DNA of 64,000 nucleotides from Monoplex corrugatus (lineage: Eukaryota > Mollusca > Gastropoda > Littorinimorpha > Ranellidae), in contig JAPXFY010000026.1 in the NCBI GenBank assembly GCA_030674185.1, forward strand, positions 39,328,392 to 39,392,391, read 5' to 3'. Below are positions 53,286 through 63,639 of this stretch, piece after piece (the stretch's first letter is position 1; each line of letters starts with the position of its first letter). The notes below the pieces were generated by a model. It did not search any database, was not told where the DNA came from, and saw only the letters and a program-made list of their open reading frames with translations. Both the position numbers and the translations under genes were made by a program.

Positions 53286-53697
53286 CCATGCTGATAATGC
53301 AAAGGTCATGGATTCGCCCCCAACACTGCCCTCCTTCAGTTGGACGACTATGTGTGAGTGTACATATACATACGCATATATATAAACTACACACAAACAC
53401 ACACACATATATATATGTATGTATATTATGTGTGTGTGTAAAATGTGTTTACACACACACACAAATACATATACATACATATGTATTATGAAATTGACAT
53501 AAAACTCATACACTGAGTAGGTCCTTAGGACTTTAACAGCACAGAGGGTTAATGCACCTGCTTATCACTCTGCCACAATAAGAAAAAAAATCTCCATTAC
53601 ACTGCATTTTTGGCATTAATGCATACAAGATATATATATGATAATGCAAAGGTCGAAGATTCGCCCCCATCCCTGCCCTCCTTCAGGTGGATCACTA

Positions 53698-53731
<34 letters not shown>

Positions 53732-54060
53732 CATACACATACATATATACATAAATGTATATACATACATACATATATAGATACATACATATATACATAT
53801 ATATTATATATACATACATATACACATACATACATAATATGTATTATATATATATATATCGTGTGTGTGTGTGTAAAATGTGTGTGTACACACAAATACA
53901 TAGATATACATACATATTATGAAATTGACATAAAACTCATACGCTCAGTAGGTCCTTAAGACTTTAACAGCACAGAGGGCTTACACGCCTGCTTATCATT
54001 CTACAATGATAAGGAAAAAAAACTCCACCACAATGCATTTTCGGCATCAATGCATACAAA
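53286..54060. repeat. Two-copy tandem duplication with AT/TG expansions
   Basis: GATAATGCAAAGGTC starts at 53293 and 53640. Both copies go on with GATTCGCCCCC, CTGCCCTCCTTCAG, a TA/TG microsatellite, then GAAATTGACATAAAACTCAT (53490, 53921) and GGTCCTTA..ACTTTAACAGC. The copies differ mostly in microsatellite length. Confidence 0.9.
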
Positions 54061-54477
54061 ATTTAATCAGAGCGCGAAGAAACTATCTTGAGAAACTGAA
54101 CTGAAACTTGGTAAGTCCTTTGCTGGCCAGAAAAGAAAAAAAAAACAACAAAAAACAAACAAAACACACACACACACACACAAAAAAAACCCCAACAATT
54201 GCGATCATATCATCAATCAGGCACCATTCCTCAAGAATTCAATGCACTCAAATCTCTATGTACGGTCTGGGTGGCCAATATACGGAGACTGAAAACAACA
54301 CAGCCACCTATATATATAGTACTAGAGTTTACACACTCAAAACACAACTGTAAGAACAACGAATAAATTTCTTTTACGTTAAGTTCAGTTCTTTTGTTTG
54401 TTACACTGGACTTACCATTGTGACATCCGACCTACTCGACCTGGAAGAAACAAGTCGCTGAAGTTCAACGCCACCCA
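54061..54477. other. No gene recognised
   Basis: A short GAGAAACTGAACTGAAACTT word (54090-54110) resembles the end of family Y. Otherwise A- and CA-rich. Confidence 0.5.
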
Positions 54478-54785
54478 TCAGTTTTCTTTTTTGTAGGCAA
54501 ACGTTTCTCTTTATTCTATGCAAGTAGATTTTTCTACAGAATTTTACTATGGACAACTCCTTTGTTGCAGTGAGATTTTCAACTGTTTACCGAATGCACG
54601 CTGCACACAGGATCTCACTTGACCGTCTCATCCAAAACATTAGCACCAAAACCAGCACTCAAAATCGAGTGGAGGGAGTAGGGAGGGGGAGGAGGGGGAG
54701 AAAATCCCTGTCTGGTCCCTGATCTGAACCCGAGTTTGTCACTTCCAAGGCAGGTATTTTAACCACTAAGCCACACTCTTCAAGA
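54478..54785 (-). mobile_element. tRNA-derived SINE with conserved central domain
   Basis: Minus strand box A TGGCTTAGTGGTTAA (54760-54774) and box B GGGTTCAGATC (54721-54731), then a body with GATGAGACGGTCAAG, CCTGTGTGCAGCGTGCATTC and AATTCTGTAGAAAAATCTAC. From memory the body resembles the conserved central domain of metazoan and molluscan SINEs (Nin-DC type). It would be transcribed by pol III. Confidence 0.75.
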
Positions 54786-55467
54786 AAAGTGGCAGCAGAT
54801 CGTTTGGTGTTTGACGTGGTGTCATAAACAACAAGAAGTTACTTTGAGGTCTCAGATATGCTATCACAAGATACTGTCAGAAGAAACAAAGTCATCTGAT
54901 GAACTGCAGATATGTCGTCATAAGAAGCAACAGTTATCTAGGGGCCATCAGATGTGACATAAAAAGAACCAACAGCATTATCTGGTGACTTTCAGGTATG
55001 CAGTCATAACAGGCAAAAACGTTGCTGGTGACTTTCTCATATGACGTCAAAAGAAGCAACAGTTATCAGGTGACTTCCAAATATTACGTCAAAAGAGGCA
55101 ATAAAGTTATCTGGTGACTTTCATGCATAACGCTGTATGAAGCAATAAATTTATGTAGTGATTTTCTGATGTCGTCATACGAAGCACTTAAGTTATCTAA
55201 TGACCAAATATGATATCAAAAGAAACAATAAAGTTACCTGGTGAAATTCTGATATAACGTCATAAAATCAGCAAAGTTATCTGGTGACTTTGAGATATGA
55301 TGTCATAAGAAGCGATAAATTCATCTAATGGCCTTTAAATATGACATCAGAGGAAGCAATAAAGTTATCTGGTGACTTTCAAGTATGACATCATAAGAAC
55401 CAATAATAGTGAATTTCATATATGACGTCAAAAGAAGCATTACGCTTACCTAAAAAAATACACACCT

Positions 55468-55940
55468 CACAAAAAATTATTAAAAAATGGAAAAGAAAAT
55501 TGAGTACACATATCAATGCATTCGCATACATAATCTACGGATATGCCCCTGGCGATGACCACTCCGTCCAATTCATCAACAGGGGATTTAAAAAAATACA
55601 CCGGAATACAAATGTAAACATTACTAAGGACACTATAACACACATAAAAATGGCCTGAATTACCTAAAATTGCTTCTGCACATCACATTTCCTTAGAGCC
55701 AAAAATGCACGTAATACATGTACCCAATTATCAATCCTAAGAAAAAATATGGAAGACTTTATTGAGCACATACAGATGAATGGACCAGCAAGTCCGAAAC
55801 TGATAGGAAATTAGAGAAAGCAAAGAACAAGACAGAAACAAAAAGAGTGACAGAAAAGAGGAAACTTCTAGCACAGAATTTCCAGAAGGTGGGGATACTA
55901 TTTATATAGAAAGAGACCTCGGCATCGCCTCGAGGGAACT
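55468..55940 (+). repeat. Family X repeat, copy 5 (5' end missing)
   Basis: GGAAAAGAAAATTGAGTACA through GAATTTCCAGAAGGTGGGGA and the CGGCATCG end. Inserted in the minisatellite. Confidence 0.8.
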
Positions 55941-56089
55941 CTCAGGTATGACATCATAAGAACCAATAAAGTTGTTTGGTGATCTTCAGACACGTATGAC
56001 GTTGTAAGATGCAACAAAGTTATCTAGTAAACTTCAGGTATGAAATCATGAAATGCAAAAAAGTCATTGTTATCATTATAATCATCATT

Positions 56090-56345
56090 TTCATTATTAC
56101 AATATTATTACAATTATCATTAATATTTAAAATCCAGCTGACTGCACACAGCCATGTCAGGACCATAACCATATCAAAACACACACGACTCGTTGATCCT
56201 GAAATAAAAACACGTTACACATATCAAAGTATTATCTAAGGATATGCCCTTGGCATTGACCGTTCCGCCCAACTTATCACCAGGGGGCAAAAAAAACAAA
56301 ACACCAACAAAAAACAATGCTGAACACAACTGTAAATATAACTAA
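56090..56345 (+). repeat. Family X repeat, copy 6 (5' part)
   Basis: AAAATCCAGCTGACTGCACA through GGCATTGACCGTTCCGCCCA. Followed immediately by copy 7. Confidence 0.75.
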
Positions 56346-56374
56346 ACACACTTAACCATTATCATTATTCATTT

Positions 56375-56825
56375 AAAGCCCCAGCCAACTGTGCAGAGCC
56401 ACATCAGGGACGTAACCATCTCGGAACATAAACACCTCGATGACCTTTGAGAAAAAAAAACTCGAACAAGAAAATGTAATATATCAGTGCATTCGCACAG
56501 ATAATCTAAAGATATGCCCCTTGCGTTGACCGTATATAAATACTGACCTAAATTACCTGAAATCGCATCTGCTCATATTTCCACAGAGCCAAAAATGCAC
56601 CAATACATAGCACCCAATCAACAGTCCTAACAGAGGGAATGTAAGGCTATAGAGAACACAACGGAGAATGGACCAGCAAGGCAGAAAAGGATAGGAAGAG
56701 TTAACAGAAAGCAAAGAAACAAGGTAGAAACAAAGTGAGTGACAGAAAAGCCAATTTCTGGCACGGGCTTTCCTGAAGGTGATGGCACTGTTTATACTGA
56801 AAGAGCCCTCGGCATCGCCATTGAG
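56375..56825 (+). repeat. Family X repeat, copy 7
   Basis: AAAGCCCCAGCCAACTGTGC through TATACTGAAAGAGCCCTCGG with an internal loss after GTTGACCG. Confidence 0.78.
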
Positions 56826-58064
56826 GGTAGGAACGAAGTTACCTGATTATGCTTAGACTTGACATATATAAGAAGAAATACAGTTATCTAAATGACCTGT
56901 AGATATGATGTCACAAGATGTAATAAAGTTATATGGTGACCTTCTGCTATGAGTCACAAAAAGTAACAAATTATTTGGTGATCTTCAGATGTGACGTCAC
57001 AAAAACAAGTTATCTGGTGAATGTCAGATATGACGTCGTAAGAAGTAACAAAGTTATCAGGTGACCCTCACATATGTCGTCATAAGCAGTAACAAACGTT
57101 ATCTGATGAATGTCAGTTACGAAATTGTCGGAGGCAACAAGATTATCTAATGACCTAATATGGCGTCATAAAAAGTAACAAACCTTATCTGATGACGTAC
57201 AGATGACATTACAGAAACAAACAAGTCATCTGATGACGTTTGGATATGACGTCATAAGCACGACAAAGTTTTTTTTTGTGACCTTCACAATGTATCAAAA
57301 CAGCAACAAGGTTTTTCGTGGTTTTGATCAAATCCACTCTTCACTTTGAGTTTCGCGTTCTCAGTCAAGACATCAGGCTCTTTAGTGTTTAGGACATCGT
57401 GTCGTGTACAATAAGTAAGAAGTTACGGACCCTGTGGCGACATCAGAAGCAACATCATCCTGGTTTCAAGAGTAGCAGCAAGTCATTTCATGGTACCAAA
57501 CGTGGAGTCACGAGAACAGCGACAAAACATTCAGCGGTCTTTGATGGAAAGTCATTAAAAATAAAGAAACTATATTTCGCCATCTGAAACGTAGTCATTT
57601 TAAGCAAGATATTTTAGTTCGACGTGAAGCCATTAGGAGCATTACGTTCTCTGGTGATCTAAGACATGAAGTCGTTAGAAAAGAGAAGCTATTTTGTGGT
57701 TTTGGATGCGAAGTCATTCGAGGTGAGAAGTCGTTTGGTGATCTTGGACGAGGATGTATTAGAAACATGAAGTTATTTCGTTGTCTTAAGACATGAAGAC
57801 TGATGAAGTTACATAAAGTCATTAGAAACAAGCAGTTATTTCGTGGTCCTGGATGTGAAGTCACTAAAAGCAAGAAGTTTTTCCGTGGTATTGGACGTGT
57901 AAGTCGTTAGTTGCGAAAAGTTATTTCATGATGTTAGACGTGAAGTCCCCAGAAGCAAAAAGTTATTTCCAAGTTATTTCTGGCCTTGGATGTGAAGTCA
58001 CTAAAAACAAAAAGTTATTTCGTGGTGCTGGACGTGTTGTAAGTCGTTAGAAGCACAAAAAAAG

Positions 58065-58750
58065 TTATTTCGTGGTCTTGGACGTGGTGTCCATCAACCC
58101 ATACACAGTGCTTTCGTCGTTGCTCTCCAAGCTGCCAGACGGGGCAGTGACTTCCACTTTCCCGCGAGAGGGCGCCAGCTGCAGGCGGGAGGGAGTGAAG
58201 GCAGTGTTGCCAGGTGGCAGGGAATGCAGGGCGCCCGAGGACAGGAAATCCCCACACATGGGCACAGCTCCGACACCACACCCTCCAGCCCCTCCCGCCC
58301 CGGCCACGGAGTAAGCAGGGCTGATGTCAGGGACGTTGGAGTAGTAGTGGTAGTAGGCCGGGGTAGCGCTGACACCGTCCCCGTAAGACCCCGACAAGGC
58401 CGACCCTCCCACACTCTCCCTCTCTCCGCTCAGAGAGTAGCGTGCCGGCATGGGCGTGGCCAGAGGGGCTGGGTTCCCCAGGGGGCTGTGCGACAAGAAG
58501 CCCGGCTCTACGGTCAGGTGAGCGGAGGCATACAGGCGCGGGATGGGGGGCAGCCCGCAGTCGTTGGAGGAAGACACTGGCATGGTGCCATGGCTCGGGG
58601 GGAGAGGAGGGAAGGTATGTGCGGAGCCTGCGGTAGATGAGGAGGCGGAGGAGGAGGTGTCGTAAAGGTGGGGGGCGGCGTAGTGCGAGGGCTGTAGGTA
58701 GGCAGGCAGGGTCATCGTGTTGGAGATGACCGTCTCCTCCCTCGCTATAC
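58065..58750 (-). CDS. Terminal exon of an unrecognised host gene
   Basis: Minus-strand acceptor CCTGTTCCAG|GTATAG at 58751, then an open 686 bases to TAA at 58065-58067. Entering in phase 1 it reads GIAREETVISNTMTLPAYLQ and goes on rich in Ser, Pro, Gly, Ala and Tyr (YDTSSSASSSTAGS, TPAYYHYYSNVPDISPAYS, GAGGAGGCGVG), ending ESTVYGLMDTTSKTTK. GC-rich, unlike its surroundings. No domain is recognised. The low-complexity, Tyr-containing composition suits a flexible C-terminal tail, cytoplasmic or nuclear. Phases match the exon at 62193-62312. The last nine codons coincide with a unit of the neighbouring minisatellite. Confidence 0.8.
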
Positions 58751-58865
58751 CTGGAACAGGCCGTTAGCACATTACGTCATAGTTCACCTCTGTTGGTTTG
58801 GGCGTCAGGCTGATGACGCTGGGTTCGTGTCTTTAACCCTTTTGATTCCTGTACCATATCTACAG

Positions 58866-58897
58866 TTTCAGTTTCAATTTCTCAAGATGACGTCTCC
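58866..58897 (+). mobile_element. Family Y head, split off by LINE D
   Basis: AGTTTCAGTTTCAATTTCTC and AAGATGACGTCTCCG match the start of copy 1 (13675). The rest of this copy resumes at 61434 after LINE D. Confidence 0.7.
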
Positions 58898-59318
58898 GAA
58901 AAAGTGTTTTAGCTACTTTCTTTGATGTAAAAAAAGCTTACGATCAAGTTTGGCATAAACGTTTATTGTTCAAGCTAAAATCTGTTGGTTTATCTGGCAA
59001 TATGTACAATTACATTAAATCTTTTTTTAGCTAATAGAACAATACAGGCTAGAGTGGGAGCTAGTTATTCTACTTCACGGCGCCTCGACATGGGGATTCC
59101 ACAAGGTTCAGTGATAGCACCTATTTTATTTAATATCCTTATATAGGATCTTCCTAAAGCTTTTTCAAATCGTGTTGTTTTAGTACAGCATGCTGATGAT
59201 ATATGCACTTGGATGAATATCACTTTAAAAAAGACAACTCCACAGAGAACACGGAATTACATCAGGAAATTGTATCAAATTGATCTTGATAACCTTGGAA
59301 ACTATATGTTAGAAAATG
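58898..59318 (+). pseudogene. LINE D reverse transcriptase, palm part
   Basis: VLATFFDVKKAYDQVWHKRL and GLSGNMYNYIKSFF, a one-base gain in a T run, then LDMGIPQGSVIAPILFNILI, a TAG stop, and VLVQHADDICTW. The YADD Tyr is His here. Read to MLENGLSL, where the foldback element enters. Confidence 0.85.
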
Positions 59319-59328
59319 GTCTATCGTT

Positions 59329-59508
59329 AACCAGAAGAACAAGAAAATCAATGCAAGCGCATCTCCAACAAGACAACACAAAACAAAACAAGCGCAAATT
59401 TTCGGCGCTTGTTTTGTTTTGTGTTGTCTTGTTGGAGATGCGCTTGCATTGATTTTCTTGTTCTTCTGGTTTGTGTTTGCTTGGGCGCAGGCAGTCACTC
59501 TTGTTTTG
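59329..59508. mobile_element. Perfect hairpin element (family Z) inside LINE D
   Basis: Arms 59329-59395 and 59405-59471 are exact reverse complements (67 bases) around the 9-base loop AAATTTTCG. A 37-base tail (59472-59508) matches the outer end of the foldback element at 36806 in reverse. GGTCTATCGTT flanks it at 59318-59328 and 59509-59519, an 11-bp duplication of LINE D sequence (coding GLSL). Confidence 0.92.
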
Positions 59509-61146
59509 GGTCTATCGTTGTCGGCAGAAAAAACTAACATGATGCTGTTTGATCCTGGTGGTAACTCAAATAACTTGCCTACTTTCAAATTGCTTGGTGA
59601 AGTGTTAAATTACAAACAGGTCGTAAAATTTCTGGGAGTTTACATCACTTCGAAATTAAACTGGAATGTTCATTTTGATTATACTTTAACAAAAGCACGA
59701 AAAACCTTAAATTTTCTAAAGATAATAAGCAAATTACCCTGGGGAATGGATACAAATATACTGATTCATCTGTCAACAGCGCTGGTCAGGTCTAAATTAT
59801 CCTACGCGCAAGAAGTTTTTTTCAATGCACCTAAATATTTACTAAAAAAGATTCAGAACTTGGACTGCAAAAGTCTTAAAATTGCACTAGGTGTACCAAC
59901 TCATGCTTCTACTCTGGAAACGTACAAAGTTGCTGGAATTCTACCTCTAAACAACCATCGTGAGCTAGCTACATCAAAGTTTGCAATTAGAACTACTTCA
60001 CAAGCGAATAATTTTGTGAGCAAAGAAATTAAAATCAGGTCTGATATTGACTTTCCAAAACGAGCAGAAAACATTTCATCACAAATTACAACCGCAACTT
60101 ACATATCTGACCTGATCAAACAATCCAGCATAACTATGGATGAAATAGCCGAAAAACCAATGTTAACGCCTATCCCTACATGGGAAATGCTAAAGGCCAC
60201 GTTTGATCTCGATTATGCAGACGTTAAAAAAGATGATAATGTCAACATTACGCTATCCACAGCTTGTGAACACATCGATGAAAAGTACCGTACCCACCTC
60301 CACATTTTTACTGATGGGTCAGTCTTAGCAAATCAGAGCGCTGGAGCAGCGTTTTATGTTCCAAAATTTAACATTAAAAAGTCTTTTTTCATTGGGGCAA
60401 ATGTATCTATATACACAGCAGAATTGGTCGCTGTTGTTCAAACGTTGCATTATTTAATAAGCCTTCGGCCTGTGCCTTTCAAAGTAGTTCTGTTTGTTGA
60501 TTCAAAATCTGTATTATATGCCTTACAGTCTTTTGATACAGACACAAGACCTGATTTAATAATTGAGGCAAATCATCTAATACACTGTTTAAAGATAAAT
60601 GGCTCGGAAATCAGTTTATGCTGGGTGCCTTCTCACGTTGGTCTTCACGGCAACAACGTAGTTGACAGAGCAGCTAAATCCGGTGCACTCCGTTTTGAAA
60701 ATTCCATAGAATTACATGTTAACACCTCGGTAAAAGAAGCTTACAACTCGCTAGAATTAGCATCATGGATTCGATTTCATGAACATTTAAATGAAAAATT
60801 TGTGTCTCAAAAAAGAATCAAACTTTCAGTTCAAAATATCTGTAAAAAATTGCAGTATTCTTCGATATATCATTTGAGATTAATTGTTACCACATATTTT
60901 CGTATTCAACTGAACGCTTTGAAAACAAAATATTGTAAAAACGTTTTATGTATTTGCGGTGAACAATTCACATTGTATCACTGTTTGTTTTACTGCAGAA
61001 AGCTTCGTTATTTTTTACCAAAGATGTTTACACAAACACAAGGAAACTATCTTGAAAAGCATTTTAAAGAAGTGATATCAGATCAAGTTCTGTTAGTTAA
61101 AATTTCAGAATCATTGGTTCACAGTCCTGTTAATGCGTTACTTTAA
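59509..61146 (+). CDS. LINE D thumb, RNase H and Cys/His tail, open
   Basis: After the hairpin the frame is open to TAA at 61144-61146. It gives GLSLSAEKTNMMLFDPGGNS (RT thumb), KLSYAQEVFFNAPKYLLKKI, then RNase H with HLHIFTDGSVLANQ, IYTAELVAVV, VLFVDSKSVLYAL and CWVPSHVGLHGNNVVDRAAK (all catalytic residues kept) and CICGEQFTLYHCLFYC. The open frame extends upstream into the hairpin, but those residues are not LINE-derived. The best-preserved RNase H of the three copies. Confidence 0.88.
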   Translation, partial: GLSLSAEKTNMMLFDPGGNSNNLPTFKLLGEVLNYKQVVKFLGVYITSKLNWNVHFDYTLTKARKTLNFLKIISKLPWGMDTNILIHLSTALVRSKLSYAQEVFFNAPKYLLKKIQNLDCKSLKIALGVPTHASTLETYKVAGILPLNNHRELATSKFAIRTTSQANNFVSKEIKIRSDIDFPKRAENISSQITTATYISDLIKQSSITMDEIAEKPMLTPIPTWEMLKATFDLDYADVKKDDNVNITLSTACEHIDEKYRTHLHIFTDGSVLANQSAGAAFYVPKFNIKKSFFIGANVSIYTAELVAVVQTLHYLISLRPVPFKVVLFVDSKSVLYALQSFDTDTRPDLIIEANHLIHCLKINGSEISLCWVPSHVGLHGNNVVDRAAKSGALRFENSIELHVNTSVKEAYNSLELASWIRFHEHLNEKFVSQKRIKLSVQNICKKLQYSSIYHLRLIVTTYFRIQLNALKTKYCKNVLCICGEQFTLYHCLFYCRKLRYFLPKMFTQTQGNYLEKHFKEVISDQVLLVKISESLVHSPVNALL

Positions 61147-61433
61147 GGTTATTATTTTAATTATCATTATCTTATTTTGTTTTGTTTTGCTTTTTATGAC
61201 GATTTTTCTTTTACATTTCATGTTAGCGTTGTTCTAGTTTCATTTCTCTGATCATCCATATCATTTTTTCTAAATCTTACCGATTCCTTTTAATTTTTTT
61301 TCCGTCTCTTACTCTGTTCCCTTCTTTCCCCTCCTCCCTCCCCTCCCCCCCCCCCCCAAAAAAAAAAAATCATCCTCCATGCCATTTTTATCCGTCTAAT
61401 ATCACTTATAGTGAAAAGATGTTAAATCAAGGA

Positions 61434-61960
61434 ACGATGAATTCCACATGCACTAACATCACAGGTGCCATGTGACGGAGAAGATCCACAACGATCACAG
61501 CACAAGCCTTAGGCCTGCACATAAACCGACGAGTTGGCCAGGTCCTGAGGTCCTACCTAGATAGTTCCATAACCCTGGTGTCGGACATGAGCGAGGAAAC
61601 AAAGACCTCAACTTTTCCCGGGCCCAGCACCACGAAGGCGGCACCCATCCCCTCTCCTCGCTTAAAATTCATATTCATATTTCTGTACCTAGACTTCAGA
61701 AAGGCAAGAAGGCTAATTGGTCTTTAAAGGGTGGAACCTGGAAAATCAACCTATCTCTCCAATGTTTTTTTTACAAAGGCAGCCGGGCAATGCCCTGCTC
61801 TTCACGATTTTCAACTGCTGTGCGATCTTTAACGTGCGCAGCAAGATGGAACACGGGTCCGACTCGTGTTTTGTCCCCTTCCAAACGACTAGACGGTCAG
61901 TTCGATTTTCTGGTCAAACGGAGGAGAAAAGTCGAGGTCTCTACAATGATAGGCTGATAC
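61434..61960 (+). mobile_element. Family Y, copy 4 (remainder after LINE D)
   Basis: GAATTCCACATGCACTAACA through GTCAAACGGAGGAGAAAAGT matches 13722-14236. Confidence 0.8.
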
Positions 61961-61994
61961 AATACCAGTATAAAATAATTATAGACTACGTAAA

Positions 61995-62160
61995 ACATAG
62001 GCAAGGTAGAGCCTCAGGACCTGGCCAGCTCATGGCTTTATGTGCAAGCTTAAGGCTTGTGCCATAATCACCATACACATGGCACCTGTGACGTTAGTGC
62101 ATATGGAATTCGTTCCAAGCACGGAGGCGTCATCTTGAGAAACTGAAACTGAAACTGACA
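61995..62160 (-). mobile_element. Family Y, copy 5 (5' part, inverted)
   Basis: GCCTCAGGACCTGGCCAGCT through TCTTGAGAAACTGAAACTGA is the reverse complement of a Y 5' region, facing copy 4. Confidence 0.78.
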
Positions 62161-62192
62161 CGGATACTCAGAACATGTAAAAAATCTCCTAC

Positions 62193-62312
62193 CTCTTTCT
62201 TTGTTCTCCACAAGATACAGGCCCGACACGCCCTGACTCCCAGGGGACGTCAGCACACTCTGATGCGCACTACGTTTGGCCACCTTGCCCCCTCGTGACC
62301 CTACACCATTCC
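62193..62312 (-). CDS. Host gene exon, 120 bp, phase 1-1
   Basis: Minus-strand acceptor TTGTTTGCAG|GG and donor AAAGAG|GTAGGAG. The exon reads NGVGSRGGKVAKRSAHQSVL, TSPGSQGVSGLYLVENKER. Both ends are phase 1, so it can be skipped without a frame change. It joins in frame to the terminal exon as KER-G-IAREE. No domain recognised. Confidence 0.78.
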
Positions 62313-62339
62313 CTGCAAACAAGGTCAACTTCGGTGGGT

Positions 62340-62410
62340 CTAGTCTCTCTCTCTGTCCCCCCCCCCTCTCTCTCTCTCATACACACACACACACACACAA
62401 ACACTTTCCC
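62340..62410. repeat. CT and CA simple repeat
   Basis: CTCTCTCTGTCCCCCCCCCC then ACACACACAC, between two host-gene exons. Confidence 0.85.
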
Positions 62411-62826
62411 TCTTCACTTCCCCATGCCCCCACTTCACAACTGTTCATCTTTAATTCTGGCATTGTTTATTCAAATTCATGTGCGTGTTGTATCTTAGTC
62501 AAATTTTAAAGTCTTATCGAAAGTCTATCCTTTTATTTTCATTACACCGCTACTCCCTAATAATATTAGTAACTAACTTGCAGCTTTGCAAAAAGTGTAA
62601 ATGTGTACATATCCAAAAACAGTAGAAAAATTGTAGTTTTTGGTTTTGATCCAAACACGAACCAGTCCGATTAAATCAAAACATGAGGGATACCTCACTG
62701 GAGCGATCATTAGTCCATGACCACAAGTGTCATAAACAATGAGTCACGATACATTTTCCCAAACTAAAAGCAGACGTACAATTATCTTATACAGTTACCA
62801 ATATAGCAAAGAGCCCTGAAACACAC
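62411..62826. other. Intron, nothing recognised
   Basis: AT-rich intronic sequence of the minus-strand gene. Confidence 0.6.
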
Positions 62827-62922
62827 CTGGAGTACCATACAGAGGCTGGCCTCGTGTAAACAGAAGTAGAGGATCTTCGTTGCTGCCCTTCATGCAAGTG
62901 TCATGATGGGCAGTAAGTAATA
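62827..62922 (-). CDS. Host gene exon, 96 bp, phase 1-1
   Basis: Minus-strand acceptor TTTTTGTATAACAG|TA and donor ACTCCAG|GTGTGTT. Reads LLTAHHDTCMKGSNEDPLLL, FTRGQPLYGTP. One Cys, no domain recognised. Length divisible by 3 and phase 1 at both ends, matching neighbours. Confidence 0.68.
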
Positions 62923-63082
62923 CTGTTATACAAAAATTTAGTAAATAGTGAGAAAACTGATAGAATAAAACTCTATACAGCATATGTCGAAACAGTCTAC
63001 TGACATCAACAGTAGTAACAATGAAACAGTAATGGTGACATCAACAACAGAAACAATGACATCCCTGAGACTGTTACTGTTA

Positions 63083-63625
63083 TTGTTGTTTACATCCCAG
63101 CCGACTGCACAGAGCCATATCAGTGCTTTAACCGTTTCAAAACATATACAATACTTCAACAGGTAAAAAAGGAAACGAAAATTAAATACACACATCAATG
63201 CATTTGCGCACATAATCCAAGGAGATGCCCCTGGCGTTGACCACTCCGTCCAATTTATCGCACAGGGGATTAAAAAAAACATACCAGAATACAAACTAAA
63301 ACATAAATATGCACACTAAAACATATATAAAAACGGGCCTAAATTATCTAAAATTGCTTCCGCATATCTCATTTCCTAGAGCCAAAAATGCACTTAATAC
63401 ATGTACCCAATTATCTATCCTAAAAAAAACAACTTAAGACTTTACTGAACACATACAGCTAAATGGACCAGCAAGGCAGAAAATGACAGGAAGAAATGAC
63501 AGAAAGCAAAGGAACAAGGAAGAAACAAAGAGAGTGACAGAAAAGAGGAAATTTCTAGCACAGAATTTCCAGAAGGTAGGTATAATATTTATGCAGAAAG
63601 AGCCCCCGGCATCCCCATGGGGAAA
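63083..63625 (+). repeat. Family X repeat, copy 8 (full length)
   Basis: CATCCCAGCCGACTGCACAG through CCCCCGGCATCCCCATGG. Its end stops about 10 bases before the donor of the host-gene exon at 63640. Confidence 0.82.
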
Positions 63626-63639
63626 TCCCTGAAACTGAC

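Larger units (their letters stand above)
54786..58064. repeat. Degenerate minisatellite with TGACGTCA cores, interrupted by X copies
   Basis: Units of about 40-60 bases of the form ATATGACGTCATAAGAAGCA with AAAGTTATCTGGTGACTT recur over 54.83-55.45, 55.94-56.07 and 56.83-57.29 kb. From 57.60 to 58.06 kb a sister form (AAGTTATTTCGTGGTCTTGG plus ACGTGAAGTCATTAGAAGCA) takes over. Perfect TGACGTCA lies at 55042, 55423, 56992 and 57247; many more units differ by one base. Family X copies interrupt the array. Its last unit contains the stop codon of the minus-strand host gene. Confidence 0.8.
58898..61433 (+). mobile_element. LINE D: 5'-truncated copy of the LINE A family
   Basis: Starts inside the RT (KSVLATFFDVKKAYDQVWHK) and runs through RNase H and the Cys/His tail to the 3' hairpin at 61393-61421 and AAATCAAGGAACGA. 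It is inserted in a family Y repeat, within the last intron of the minus-strand host gene and opposite to it. A foldback element interrupts it at 59329-59508. No CA tail is present, unlike LINES A and B. Confidence 0.92.

Noticed and set aside
58072..58770. Other long frames over the terminal host exon, both strands
   Set aside because: GC-rich shadows. Only the minus frame ending at 58065 fits the splice phase of the upstream exons.
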